Below, piece by piece: positions 42,791 through 51,036 of a DNA stretch of 64,000 nt; the stretch's first letter is position 1; the number at the start of each line of letters is the position of its first letter. The position numbers and the translations under genes are program-made. Under the pieces are notes generated by a model. It was not told the origin of the DNA, did not search any database, and was given only the letters and a program-made list of their open reading frames with translations. Source of the stretch: Prevotella sp. (GTDB lineage: Bacteria > Bacteroidota > Bacteroidia > Bacteroidales > Bacteroidaceae); assembly GCA_016287755.1 (NCBI GenBank), contig JAEEWT010000009.1, positions 62,001 through 126,000 on the forward strand, read 5' to 3'.

Positions 42791-45169
42791 AATGAGAGTC
42801 AACGCAAGGCGGTGGAATATATCGATGGTCCGTCACTGGTGATTGCCGGTGCCGGATCGGGAAAGACGCGCGTGCTGACCTACAAGATTGCTTACCTGCT
42901 GGAGCGGGGGATGATGCCATGGAACATCTTGGCGCTGACATTTACAAACAAGGCGGCCAAGGAGATGAGAAACCGTATAGGACAGCTGGTGGGGGAGCAG
43001 ACTGCCCGTTATCTCTATATGGGAACGTTCCATAGCATTTTCTCAAGAATCCTGAGAAGGGAGGCTGAGCGCATCGGCTATTCTTCCAACTTCACGATTT
43101 ATGATGAGAGTGATAGCAGATCGCTTATCAAGAGCATCATCAAAGAGATGAATCTCGATGATAAGGTGTATAAGCCGGCCACGGTTCACCATCGTATCAG
43201 CATGGCTAAGAATCACCTGATACTGCCCGATCTCTATGCCAACGACAAGGATGCGTTGCAGCACGACCGCGAGGCAAGGATGCCGGCCATCAGTGCCATC
43301 TATTCTGCCTACTGTGCGCGGTGCAGACAGGCGAACGCCATGGACTTTGACGACCTGCTTACACAGACGTACACGCTGTTCAATGAACATGAGGAGGTGC
43401 GACAGCAGTATGCTGATCGTTTCCGTTTCGTACTGGTCGACGAGTATCAGGATACGAACTCGGTGCAGCAGCGCATCGTCTATCAGCTCACACGTGAGCA
43501 TCAGCATGTTTGCGTAGTGGGGGATGATGCACAAAGCATCTATGGATTCCGCGGAGCGAACATCGACAATATTCTCGACTTCCAGCAGATCTACGATGGT
43601 ACCAAGCTGTTCAAACTGGAACAGAACTATCGCAGTACGCAGTATATCGTTCAGGCAGCTAACAGTCTGATCAAGAAGAATGAACGACAGATACACAAGG
43701 ATGTGTATAGTCAGAACGATCAAGGTGAACGACTGATCTTCAAGCCTGCCTACAGCGATAAGGAGGAGGCAATCATCGTGTGTAACGACATCAAGCGCAT
43801 CAGGCGTGAGGAGAAGGCGGCCTTCAGCGACTTCGCCATTCTCTATCGTACCAATGCCCAGAGTAGAAGTTTCGAGGAGGTGTTCCGCAAGGAGAATATA
43901 CCTTATAGAATATATGGCGGACTGAGTTTCTACCAGCGCAAGGAAATCAAGGATATCATCGCTTATTTCCGCGTGGTGGCTAATCCTGATGACGAGGAGG
44001 CGGTGAAACGTATCATCAACTACCCGGCAAGGGGAATCGGTGACACTACTGTGGGGAAGATTGCTGCGTGTGCGATGAATCACCAAACCAGTCTGTGGAA
44101 CGTGATTTGCCACCCTGTTCAGTACCAACTGGATGTGAACAAGGGAACACAGACCAAGCTGCAGCATTTCTGTGAAATGATCAGTAGCTTCATGGAGAAG
44201 ATGACTACTACGGATGCTTATGAGTTGGGATCGGAGATTATCAAGGTCAGTGGGATATCAGCCGACTTATATGGCGATACTTCGCCAGAGGCTTTGGCAC
44301 GGCAGGAGAACCTGGAGGAATTCCTCAGCGGTATGCAGGACTTTGTGCAAGGGCGTAGGGAGGAAGGACTGGAGCAGGAGGTGTCGTTGACGGATTTCCT
44401 GCAGGAGGTGTCGCTGATGACCGATCTGGACAGTGATGACGATACTGGGAATGCGCAGCGCGTAACGCTGATGACCGTTCATAGCGCCAAGGGTTTGGAG
44501 TTTCCTACGGTGTTTGTAGTGGGTTTGGAAGAGAACATTTTCCCCAGTCCGCTGAGCACCACCTCCAAGCGTGAGCTGGAAGAGGAGCGACGGTTGCTAT
44601 ATGTGGCCATCACACGTGCCGAAAAACACTGTATCCTTACTTGTGCCAAGAACCGCTGGCGCTACGGAAAGATGGAGTTCGACACACCCAGTAGGTTCGT
44701 ATACGATATCGATCCTAATCTCCTGAAGGTTGAGGAGGAAGTGGGTGGCGGACTGTTCGACGCGCCTTCAAGGAAACCATATGGTGGCTATTCTGACGGA
44801 CGTCGCTGGCAGAATGCCAATCCTGTGGCTTCCCAGTTCAAGGCCGACCCCAAGCCTCGCATTGCCGGTCATCATGAGGAGGCACCGACAGATCCGTTCT
44901 CCAGTCGTTTCAAACGCACATTCACGGCGGCAGGAGGGAATCTCAGACGGGTGTCCGATGTGGTGGGTAAGTCGTCTGGTGCTTCTGCTCCCGCAGGTGG
45001 GAAGGCACCGCTTGTCGAAGGAAACACCATCGAGCATGAGCGCTTTGGTTTGGGCACCGTTGTCAAGGTAGAGGGAACGGGTGAGAATACAAAAGCAACT
45101 GTCCAGTTCCGTCATGCGGGTACCAAACAGTTGCTGTTGAAATTTGCCAAATACAAGGTCATAGGGTAG
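42767..45169 (+). CDS. pcrA: UvrD/PcrA-family superfamily I DNA helicase
   Basis: This protein of about 800 residues is a 3'-5' DNA helicase for repair and replication. Walker A is GAGSGKT (residues 28-34). Other motifs are the DEYQDTN box, VGDDAQSIYGFRGA, QNYRST, the TVHSAKGLEF motif and VAITRAE. The C-terminal tail (about 650-800) ends in a small beta domain (ERFGLGTVVKVEG). No ATG start exists before Walker A: an in-frame TGA lies 6 bases before TTG 42767, so TTG 42767 or TTG 42788 must be used, both inside a heptamer array. Confidence 0.93.
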   Translation: MELENCDLNESQRKAVEYIDGPSLVIAGAGSGKTRVLTYKIAYLLERGMMPWNILALTFTNKAAKEMRNRIGQLVGEQTARYLYMGTFHSIFSRILRREAERIGYSSNFTIYDESDSRSLIKSIIKEMNLDDKVYKPATVHHRISMAKNHLILPDLYANDKDALQHDREARMPAISAIYSAYCARCRQANAMDFDDLLTQTYTLFNEHEEVRQQYADRFRFVLVDEYQDTNSVQQRIVYQLTREHQHVCVVGDDAQSIYGFRGANIDNILDFQQIYDGTKLFKLEQNYRSTQYIVQAANSLIKKNERQIHKDVYSQNDQGERLIFKPAYSDKEEAIIVCNDIKRIRREEKAAFSDFAILYRTNAQSRSFEEVFRKENIPYRIYGGLSFYQRKEIKDIIAYFRVVANPDDEEAVKRIINYPARGIGDTTVGKIAACAMNHQTSLWNVICHPVQYQLDVNKGTQTKLQHFCEMISSFMEKMTTTDAYELGSEIIKVSGISADLYGDTSPEALARQENLEEFLSGMQDFVQGRREEGLEQEVSLTDFLQEVSLMTDLDSDDDTGNAQRVTLMTVHSAKGLEFPTVFVVGLEENIFPSPLSTTSKRELEEERRLLYVAITRAEKHCILTCAKNRWRYGKMEFDTPSRFVYDIDPNLLKVEEEVGGGLFDAPSRKPYGGYSDGRRWQNANPVASQFKADPKPRIAGHHEEAPTDPFSSRFKRTFTAAGGNLRRVSDVVGKSSGASAPAGGKAPLVEGNTIEHERFGLGTVVKVEGTGENTKATVQFRHAGTKQLLLKFAKYKVIG

Positions 45170-45175
45170 GGCGCT

Positions 45176-45304
45176 CTATAACGCTTCGTCGTCAGGGCGC
45201 TCCAGCTTTTTCTTCAGCTTGGGAAGATGTTTCCTCTTCCTGAGCCATTCAGCCTTTCTGACCTCATAGTCCTCCTGATGTCGTTCCAGATAGTTATCTG
45301 CCAT
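45176..45304 (-). CDS. Conserved 42-residue basic small protein
   Basis: A complete frame from ATG 45304 to TAG 45176 encodes a highly charged helix (starts MADNYLERHQEDYEVRKAEW, then RKRKHLPKLKKK). I recall very similar short proteins in Bacteroides and Prevotella, sometimes mislabelled dehydrogenase. It is not a Rossmann enzyme. It lies 8 bases after the DUF4270 gene on the same strand and converges on the helicase gene with a 6-base gap. The function is unknown. Confidence 0.7.
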   Translation of the reverse strand: MADNYLERHQEDYEVRKAEWLRKRKHLPKLKKKLERPDDEAL

Positions 45305-45312
45305 CGCGAGGG

Positions 45313-46818
45313 TTATTTGTTCGAGAACTTACTATAGATCACGCTGATGTGGATGTCGCCATTCACATTCTCGCTGCCGCCTACCAGGCGCAGACTGGTG
45401 GGTGACATGTCGTTCATCACCCTACTGATGGCAGTACCGCCGCTGGTAGTCGTCGTGGTATTCACCGTAACAGGCACAATCACTACCTTGTTCCAGTTGG
45501 GATGCGTGATGGTATAATCGCTGCCACCCTTCTTCTTTGCCTCCGCCATGTGACGAATCAGGTTGGAGATATTATCGAAGGTATAGCTGTCCTTGTATTT
45601 TTTGATCACCCTTTGACTATAGTAGCTACTGCCGGTGCTGATGGACGTATGGTCGCGCTCCTTTACATAAGAGGTGATGTTGTTCGGCAGACTGTTCTTC
45701 TCGAAGAAGGTGTACAGACTGTCTTTGGGAACCATGAGCAGATAGGTGGGCAGGTTGAACTTGTAATCAGAGTCGCTCCAGTCTATCATCTTCGTCAGCG
45801 ACAGACGGGCTGTGTTCAGCGTGTCGTTCTCATGATTATTAATAATCTCGTCAACAGGGAGCGTGAGTTCTGTGAAGATACCTGCCGGACTCTTGATATA
45901 GGTGCAACTGTTGTCGCTGACCAAACGCTCAATCGACCGCTGGTCGTTGGTGATACGGGTGGTCTGCAGCACCTCTTCCGTTCCTGAGAAGGATGTTCGT
46001 CCCACTTCCTCATTACCGTCCTCATCCTTGATCTTGAAATAGACCACCATCCAGCTGATGTTCACATAAGCCATGGCACCTGTTCCGTCCTTGATCTTGA
46101 CGTAGAAGCCCGGACAGACATGATGCACAAACTGATATGAGTTTTTGAAATAGTTCGGGTTCTCGAAGTACTTACGCATGACATACGTACCGAAGTTGTT
46201 GTATGTCTTACCTTCGCTGTCGGTATAAGGATCATTCAGCGCAAGGTGGATGCTCGGCAGGAAGTCGGCTGTGGTGCGCAAACTATCGTCCACATTCTGG
46301 TCGGCCAGCGTGAACACCTTGTCAACCTTGATACCATCCTCGCGGATATAACCGTTGGCGAAGGGATCGTAGTTCGAGTAATACATCATGTTCTCTTCCA
46401 AGGGCTTCGCCATCTCATAGGCGGTGAGCTTCATGGTAGAGAGTGAATCACCAAAGAAGTTGCTATAGTAGAGGTTGACAATACAGGAGTCGGCTACCAC
46501 TTCGCCGTTGATTCTGCTCATGATACTGTCTTGCACGGGGAATGCCTTCGTGTCGATGGAATTGAACTGCACCATGAAGTCGCCTGTTACATAAGCACCC
46601 GTCTCAGGATCCTTGATCCGGCCGAGATACCCCATAGCGTTGCGTGAAAGGACAGAATCGGCAATGATGGAGCGTGAAGTTACCTTGAAACTGTCTGTGG
46701 TAATCTTCAAAAAGTCCATGTTATCCGTGAGTGACGAACCGATCGTCTCTGTTGTCTCATCGCAGGATGTCAGTGCCATCACAAGTAGCACCAGTCCTGC
46801 CAGAAATCTTGCTTTCAT
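45313..46818 (-). CDS. DUF4270 family lipoprotein
   Basis: ATG 46818 is chosen because it gives a lipoprotein signal (MKARFLAGLVLLVMALTSCDE); the longer frame adds 23 unrelated residues. The 501-residue product is a beta-rich surface or periplasmic protein of the Bacteroidota family DUF4270, with the typical DSVLSRNAMGYLGRIKDPETG start and VRSRIS-like NDMSPTSLRLVGG end. The function is not established. It follows the glycogen-synthase-like gene by 13 bases, a gene order common in this phylum. Confidence 0.85.
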   Translation of the reverse strand: MKARFLAGLVLLVMALTSCDETTETIGSSLTDNMDFLKITTDSFKVTSRSIIADSVLSRNAMGYLGRIKDPETGAYVTGDFMVQFNSIDTKAFPVQDSIMSRINGEVVADSCIVNLYYSNFFGDSLSTMKLTAYEMAKPLEENMMYYSNYDPFANGYIREDGIKVDKVFTLADQNVDDSLRTTADFLPSIHLALNDPYTDSEGKTYNNFGTYVMRKYFENPNYFKNSYQFVHHVCPGFYVKIKDGTGAMAYVNISWMVVYFKIKDEDGNEEVGRTSFSGTEEVLQTTRITNDQRSIERLVSDNSCTYIKSPAGIFTELTLPVDEIINNHENDTLNTARLSLTKMIDWSDSDYKFNLPTYLLMVPKDSLYTFFEKNSLPNNITSYVKERDHTSISTGSSYYSQRVIKKYKDSYTFDNISNLIRHMAEAKKKGGSDYTITHPNWNKVVIVPVTVNTTTTTSGGTAISRVMNDMSPTSLRLVGGSENVNGDIHISVIYSKFSNK

Positions 46819-46831
46819 TGAATCAAAATTA

Positions 46832-47656
46832 TTATCCTTCAATCTCGTCACCATACACCTCATCGTAGAACAGGTCGTACGGCTCACTGATATTCTCTTC
46901 GCCTGGATAGCGCATCACAGGCTTTCCTTTGTCGATGGCATACTGCACAAGTTCTGGGTTCACTTTGTCGCCAGCTTCCACCACACCATCCGAATAGTCA
47001 ATGGCCAACTTACTCAGCTCAGCAAAGTCGAACGGATCCTTATAGGCATCGAGCAGCTCCCGCTTGGCATCCTTGAATACGATGCAGTCCTTGAAGCGCT
47101 CACCCAGATCGTTCTTCAGTTCCTTACTGCAGAGCGAGGTGATGACCTTCGTATTAGCAAACGACGGCTCCTCGTGATATGCTGTCTTGATATACAGTGG
47201 AATCACGGCGCTCATCCAACCCTGACAGTGGATGATATCAGGCACCCAGCGCAACTTCTTCACCGTCTCCAGTACGCCGCGGGCGAAGAAGATGGCACGC
47301 TCACCATTGTCGCTATACTCCTCACCGTTCTCATCAGCCTCCATCTGTCGCTTGGTGAAATAGTCATCGTTGTCGATGAAGTACACCTGAATGCGCGTCT
47401 GCGGAATCGAGGCTACCTTGATGATCAGCGGATGGTCGGTCTCATCGATGATCAGCATCATGCGCGAAAGACGGATTACTTCATGCAACTGACCGCGTCG
47501 TTCATTGATGTTTCCCCATTTGGGCATGAACGTGCGGATCTCATAGCCTTTCTCCTGAATGGCCTGAGGGAGGTTTCGTCCGAGCAGTGACAATTCACTG
47601 TCGGGAACATACGGGGTTATCTCCTGGTTGATGAATAATACCTTCTTTGCCTTCAT
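46832..47656 (-). CDS. Half-length glycogen/starch-synthase-like protein (GT5 N-domain only)
   Basis: The start is set at ATG 47656 (MKAKKVLFINQEITPY). The 274 residues match only the N-terminal Rossmann half of GT5 glycogen synthase (IRTFMPKWGNINERRG, DIIHCQGWMSAVIP). The donor-binding KTGGL loop is replaced by DSELSLLG and the whole C-terminal half is missing. No second half lies nearby. This short form is common in Bacteroidota beside DUF4270, so it is probably a stable protein with another role rather than a broken gene. Confidence 0.8.
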   Translation of the reverse strand: MKAKKVLFINQEITPYVPDSELSLLGRNLPQAIQEKGYEIRTFMPKWGNINERRGQLHEVIRLSRMMLIIDETDHPLIIKVASIPQTRIQVYFIDNDDYFTKRQMEADENGEEYSDNGERAIFFARGVLETVKKLRWVPDIIHCQGWMSAVIPLYIKTAYHEEPSFANTKVITSLCSKELKNDLGERFKDCIVFKDAKRELLDAYKDPFDFAELSKLAIDYSDGVVEAGDKVNPELVQYAIDKGKPVMRYPGEENISEPYDLFYDEVYGDEIEG

Positions 47657-47677
47657 GATGATTTCATTTTTGATGTG

Positions 47678-47685
47678 CAAAGATA
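47678..47685 (-). promoter_or_regulatory. Bacteroidota -7 box for the GT5-like/DUF4270 unit
   Basis: CAAAGATA on the plus strand equals TATCTTTG on the minus strand, 21 bases before ATG 47656. This supports the shorter start. Confidence 0.65.
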
Positions 47686-47767
47686 CGAAAAAAAAATGAT
47701 ATATCCGTGACTTTTTGTTTCTTTAACGTCCAACCGCCCGATTCAGCCCCTCGAAAATACTACTGTT

Positions 47768-48139
47768 TTAGTTCCTTGACCTCACACTGATTTTCTTCCC
47801 TTCCTTGCTCCAAGTGTATATCCAACTGCCCTTTTTACTGGTGATGGTCTGCCCTGAGACGCCGACAATTTCACCAACGTCTGACACGTTCATAACTTTC
47901 AGCACTTTGCCTTTCGCATCATAGATACGGTAAAACGAATAGAACTTCGCCACCAGGAAATCTCCTCCCCATCCCTTGAGTTCTCCTATGCTGCCACGCG
48001 ACAGTCCGCCAATTTTCTTTCCCGCCTCATCATAGACATAATACCAGTTCTTCGTCTCCTCTACGAAGGATATCTGCTTGTGCTGTGCCTGTGCGGTCAG
48101 CGCCAGCATAAGCATCAGGATAGTTAATAGCTTCTTCAT
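47768..48139 (-). CDS. Small secreted protein of unknown function
   Basis: ATG 48139 gives a clean signal peptide (MKKLLTILMLMLALTAQAQ). The remaining 104 residues contain repeated beta-hairpin-like segments (YYVYDEAGKKIGGLSRGSIG, YRIYDAKGKVLKVMNVSDVG, IYTWSKEGKKISV), three related copies of an approximately 30-residue unit. I recognise no family. A TATATTTG box lies at 48166-48173. Confidence 0.7.
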   Translation of the reverse strand: MKKLLTILMLMLALTAQAQHKQISFVEETKNWYYVYDEAGKKIGGLSRGSIGELKGWGGDFLVAKFYSFYRIYDAKGKVLKVMNVSDVGEIVGVSGQTITSKKGSWIYTWSKEGKKISVRSRN

Positions 48140-48165
48140 GATCTTCGTTTTAATAGATTCGGTTG

Positions 48166-48173
48166 CAAATATA
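48166..48173 (-). promoter_or_regulatory. Bacteroidota -7 box for the small secreted protein
   Basis: CAAATATA on the plus strand equals TATATTTG on the minus strand, 26 bases before ATG 48139. Confidence 0.55.
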
Positions 48174-48221
48174 AGCAAATAATCACATTTTCGGATACAA
48201 AAGCGCAAAATTATTATTAAA

Positions 48222-48256
48222 TAAAAAGGCACGGGGTGTAGACCTCGTGCCTTTGA
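48222..48256 (-). terminator. Terminator of the methylmalonyl-CoA decarboxylase operon
   Basis: A hairpin with arms AAAGGCACG and CGTGCCTTT, followed on the minus strand by TTTTTATT. It lies 22 bases past the biotin-carrier stop codon. Confidence 0.85.
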
Positions 48257-48277
48257 ATAATGGTTCCTTATGAAAGG

Positions 48278-48721
48278 TTATTCGATGACAACAAGTGGGG
48301 TGTCTTCCATGACACTGTCGCCTACTTTCACCAGAACGGCTGTTACCTTTCCGCCCTTCTCGGCATCGAGGTTGTTGGCCATCTTCATGGCTTCGAGAAC
48401 GACAACGGTATCGCCAGCGGCAACGGTGTCGCCAACGGCTACCTTTACATCGATGATGACGCCCGGCAGTGGTGCCTTCAGGGCATTGGAGGTGTTGACA
48501 GATCCGCTGGTAGCAGCAGGGGCTGCAGCGGCGGCAGGAGCAGCCTGGGCAGCAGCGCCGCCAGTCTTGACGACAACCTTCTTCTTCTCAGGTTCCGGCT
48601 CTTTCTCCATCTCTACCTTGTAATCCTCACCATTGACAGTTACGTTGGCGATGTTCTCGACAATGTCACCGATGGTGACTTGATACTCCGTCCCATTAAT
48701 AATATACTTGTATTCTTTCAT
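48278..48721 (-). CDS. Biotin carrier subunit of methylmalonyl-CoA decarboxylase
   Basis: ATG 48721 (MKEYKYIINGTEY) is preferred over the longer frame. The 147-residue protein has an N-terminal beta strip, an Ala/Pro-rich linker (AAAQAAPAAAAAPAA) and a C-terminal biotinyl domain with EAMKM, whose Lys carries biotin. It shuttles CO2 from the carboxyltransferase subunit to the membrane decarboxylase. It is last in the four-gene unit; the membrane beta subunit is not in the window. Confidence 0.9.
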   Translation of the reverse strand: MKEYKYIINGTEYQVTIGDIVENIANVTVNGEDYKVEMEKEPEPEKKKVVVKTGGAAAQAAPAAAAAPAATSGSVNTSNALKAPLPGVIIDVKVAVGDTVAAGDTVVVLEAMKMANNLDAEKGGKVTAVLVKVGDSVMEDTPLVVIE

Positions 48722-48735
48722 AATGCTTGTTTGTT

Positions 48736-48894
48736 TTAAGGATGTTGGGTCATGGTCAGCATGCGTGAAGCCCAATCTGTGTGGTGCTCCTTGATGGTGA
48801 TGATGCCTGTTTCCTTATCGTGCACGTTGTTGCCTTGGAACTCATGCATGGCAAGAGCGATAGCGGCATACACTTCGTTATTGACTTTTCCCAT
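48736..48894 (-). CDS. Small subunit-like protein of the decarboxylase operon (52 residues)
   Basis: A complete frame from ATG 48894 to TAA 48736 lies between mmdA and the biotin carrier, with gaps of 23 and 14 bases. It starts MGKVNNEVYAAIALAMHEFQ and has no membrane helix, so it is not a classic OadG. Short proteins of this type recur at this place in Bacteroidota operons. A structural or assembly role is inferred from position only. Confidence 0.75.
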   Translation of the reverse strand: MGKVNNEVYAAIALAMHEFQGNNVHDKETGIITIKEHHTDWASRMLTMTQHP

Positions 48895-48917
48895 AATGAT
48901 TTGTTTTATTTCACCTG

Positions 48918-50483
48918 TTACATCGGAATGTTACCGTGCTTCTTAGCCGGCAGACCCTGGCGCTTGGTGGCCAGCTGTGCCAGTGCACGACAGATGCGGA
49001 AGCGGGTGTTGCGCGGCTCAATCACGTCGTCGATGTAGCCATACTTGGCTGCCTGATACGGATTAGCGAAGAGATCTGAATACTCCTCTTCCTTCTCGGC
49101 AATGAATGCGCGTACGTCCTCTCCAGCTTCCTTCTTGGCCTTGGCTTCCTTAGCATAGAGCACTGCAACGGCACCAGAGGCACCCATCACGGCGATCTCT
49201 GCGTTCGGCCAAGCGTAGTTGACATCGGTGCGAAGCTGCTTACAGCCCATCACGATATGGCTACCACCATAGCTCTTACGCAAGGTAACGGTTACCTTAG
49301 GTACTGTGGCCTCACCGTAAGCATAGAGCAGCTGAGCTCCGTGCAGGATGACGGCGTTGTACTCCTGACCAGTTCCGGGAAGGAATCCAGGAACGTCAAC
49401 AAGCGATACGATGGGGATATTGAAGGCATCGCAGAAACGTACGAAGCGGGCACCCTTACGACTGGCGTTCACGTCGAGCACACCAGCATAGCAAGAAGGC
49501 TGGTTAGCCACGATACCTACGCTCTGACCGTTGAAGCGGGCGAAACCTACGATGATGTTCTTGGCGAACTTAGGCTGAACCTCGAAGAACTCTCCGTTGT
49601 CCACCACGGCACCAATCACCTTGTACATGTCGTATGCCTGGTTCGGATCGTCGGGCAGAATCTCGTTCAGACTGTCTTCCATACGGTTGATGGGGTCTGT
49701 GCACTCCTTCAGCGGAGCCTGCTCCATATTGTTGCTGGGGATATAGCTCAAGAGTGTCTTGATCATCTCGATAGCCTCTTCCTCAGTAGATGCGGTGAAA
49801 TGTGTCACACCACTCTTAGTAGAGTGTACGCTGGCACCACCCAGGTGCTCCTGATCCACATCCTCGCCAGTTACTGACTTCACCACCTTCGGACCAGTCA
49901 GGAACATATATGATGTGTTCTCCATCATCAAGGTGAAGTCGGTGAGGGCAGGAGAATATACAGCACCACCTGCACAAGGACCGAAGATACCGCTGATCTG
50001 CGGGATTACACCTGATGCCAGGATATTACGCTCGAAGATCTCAGCGTAGCCACCTAAGGCGTTGATACCTTCCTGGATACGTGCACCACCAGAGTCGTTG
50101 ATACCGATCACGGGAGCACCCATCTTCATACCGAGGTCCATCACCTTGCAGATCTTCTCTGCCATGGTCTCAGACAGAGAACCACCGTTTACGGTGAAAT
50201 CCTGTGCGAAGACATATACCAACCGACCATCAATTGTTCCGCTACCGGCAACGACACCGTCGCCCAGGAACTGTTTCTTCTCCATACCGAAGTTGGTGCA
50301 GCGGTGAAGCTTGAACATGTCAACTTCCTCAAAACTACCTTCGTCGAGCAGCATGTCAATACGCTCACGGGCAGTGTATTTACCACGTGCATGCTGTTTC
50401 TCAATGGCTTTCTCGCCACCGCCAAGGCGAGCCTGCTCACGCTTGGCGATAAGATTCTTGATCTTTTCTAATTGTTTGCTCAT
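48918..50483 (-). CDS. mmdA: Methylmalonyl-CoA decarboxylase carboxyltransferase subunit
   Basis: This 521-residue biotin-dependent carboxyltransferase contains the two crotonase-like halves: [26 protein letters not shown] with [18 protein letters not shown] in the first, and [29 protein letters not shown] and [19 protein letters not shown] in the second. It transfers the carboxyl group from (S)-methylmalonyl-CoA to biotin, the step linked to sodium export in succinate fermentation. A propionyl-CoA carboxylase role is less likely given the partner genes. Confidence 0.93.
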   Translation of the reverse strand: MSKQLEKIKNLIAKREQARLGGGEKAIEKQHARGKYTARERIDMLLDEGSFEEVDMFKLHRCTNFGMEKKQFLGDGVVAGSGTIDGRLVYVFAQDFTVNGGSLSETMAEKICKVMDLGMKMGAPVIGINDSGGARIQEGINALGGYAEIFERNILASGVIPQISGIFGPCAGGAVYSPALTDFTLMMENTSYMFLTGPKVVKSVTGEDVDQEHLGGASVHSTKSGVTHFTASTEEEAIEMIKTLLSYIPSNNMEQAPLKECTDPINRMEDSLNEILPDDPNQAYDMYKVIGAVVDNGEFFEVQPKFAKNIIVGFARFNGQSVGIVANQPSCYAGVLDVNASRKGARFVRFCDAFNIPIVSLVDVPGFLPGTGQEYNAVILHGAQLLYAYGEATVPKVTVTLRKSYGGSHIVMGCKQLRTDVNYAWPNAEIAVMGASGAVAVLYAKEAKAKKEAGEDVRAFIAEKEEEYSDLFANPYQAAKYGYIDDVIEPRNTRFRICRALAQLATKRQGLPAKKHGNIPM

Positions 50484-50529
50484 TGTTTTATGAATTGTAC
50501 AAATTGCCTAAATAGACTATTTGTGAAAA

Positions 50530-50934
50530 TTAGTGCTCACAGAGTTCGGTCAGGATTCCGCAAGTAGATTTCGGGTGCAGGAAAGCGATGTTCAGGTTCT
50601 CGGCACCCTTACGAGGAGCTTGGTCGATCAGGCGTACGCCCTTCTCTGAAACTTCTGCCAAGGCATTAGCCACACCGTCCTCGATGCAGAAAGCCACATG
50701 ATGTACTCCCTTGTTACCTTTGTCGAGCCATTTCTGGATAGTGCTCTCAGGAGATGTCGGCTCCAGGAGCTCAAGTTTTACCTCACCGCACTTCAAGAAG
50801 GCGGTCTTCACTTTCTGGTCTTCCACCGTTTCAATAGCATAACACTCCAGTCCCAGTACTTCCTTGAAGTACGGCAGAGCCTCTTCAATGCTCTGGACTG
50901 CAATTCCTAAATGTTCGATGTGTGAAATCTTCAT
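50530..50934 (-). CDS. mce: Methylmalonyl-CoA epimerase
   Basis: ATG 50934 (MKISHIEHLGIAVQSIEEAL) gives the normal length of 134 residues; the longer frame is a non-coding leader. This glyoxalase-fold protein has metal ligands in IEHLGIAV (His) and KGVHHVAF (His), with Glu in LELLEPT and ILTELCE. It interconverts (R)- and (S)-methylmalonyl-CoA, feeding the decarboxylase encoded just downstream. Promoter box TACCTTTG is at 50973-50980. Confidence 0.95.
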   Translation of the reverse strand: MKISHIEHLGIAVQSIEEALPYFKEVLGLECYAIETVEDQKVKTAFLKCGEVKLELLEPTSPESTIQKWLDKGNKGVHHVAFCIEDGVANALAEVSEKGVRLIDQAPRKGAENLNIAFLHPKSTCGILTELCEH

Positions 50935-50972
50935 GATGAATGAAATAATTAGCGTGAATAAAATAGTTGATG

Positions 50973-50980
50973 CAAAGGTA
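50973..50980 (-). promoter_or_regulatory. Bacteroidota -7 box for the mce-mmdA operon
   Basis: CAAAGGTA on the plus strand equals TACCTTTG on the minus strand, 38 bases before the mce start. Confidence 0.65.
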
Positions 50981-51036
50981 CGTATTATTTTCCAATGCGC
51001 CAAATATGGATGCTTAATTATTCCAAAAATATAGTG

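Noticed and set aside
46832..47680. Frameshifted full-length glycogen synthase
   Set aside because: No C-terminal GT5 half was found in any frame before the DUF4270 gene.
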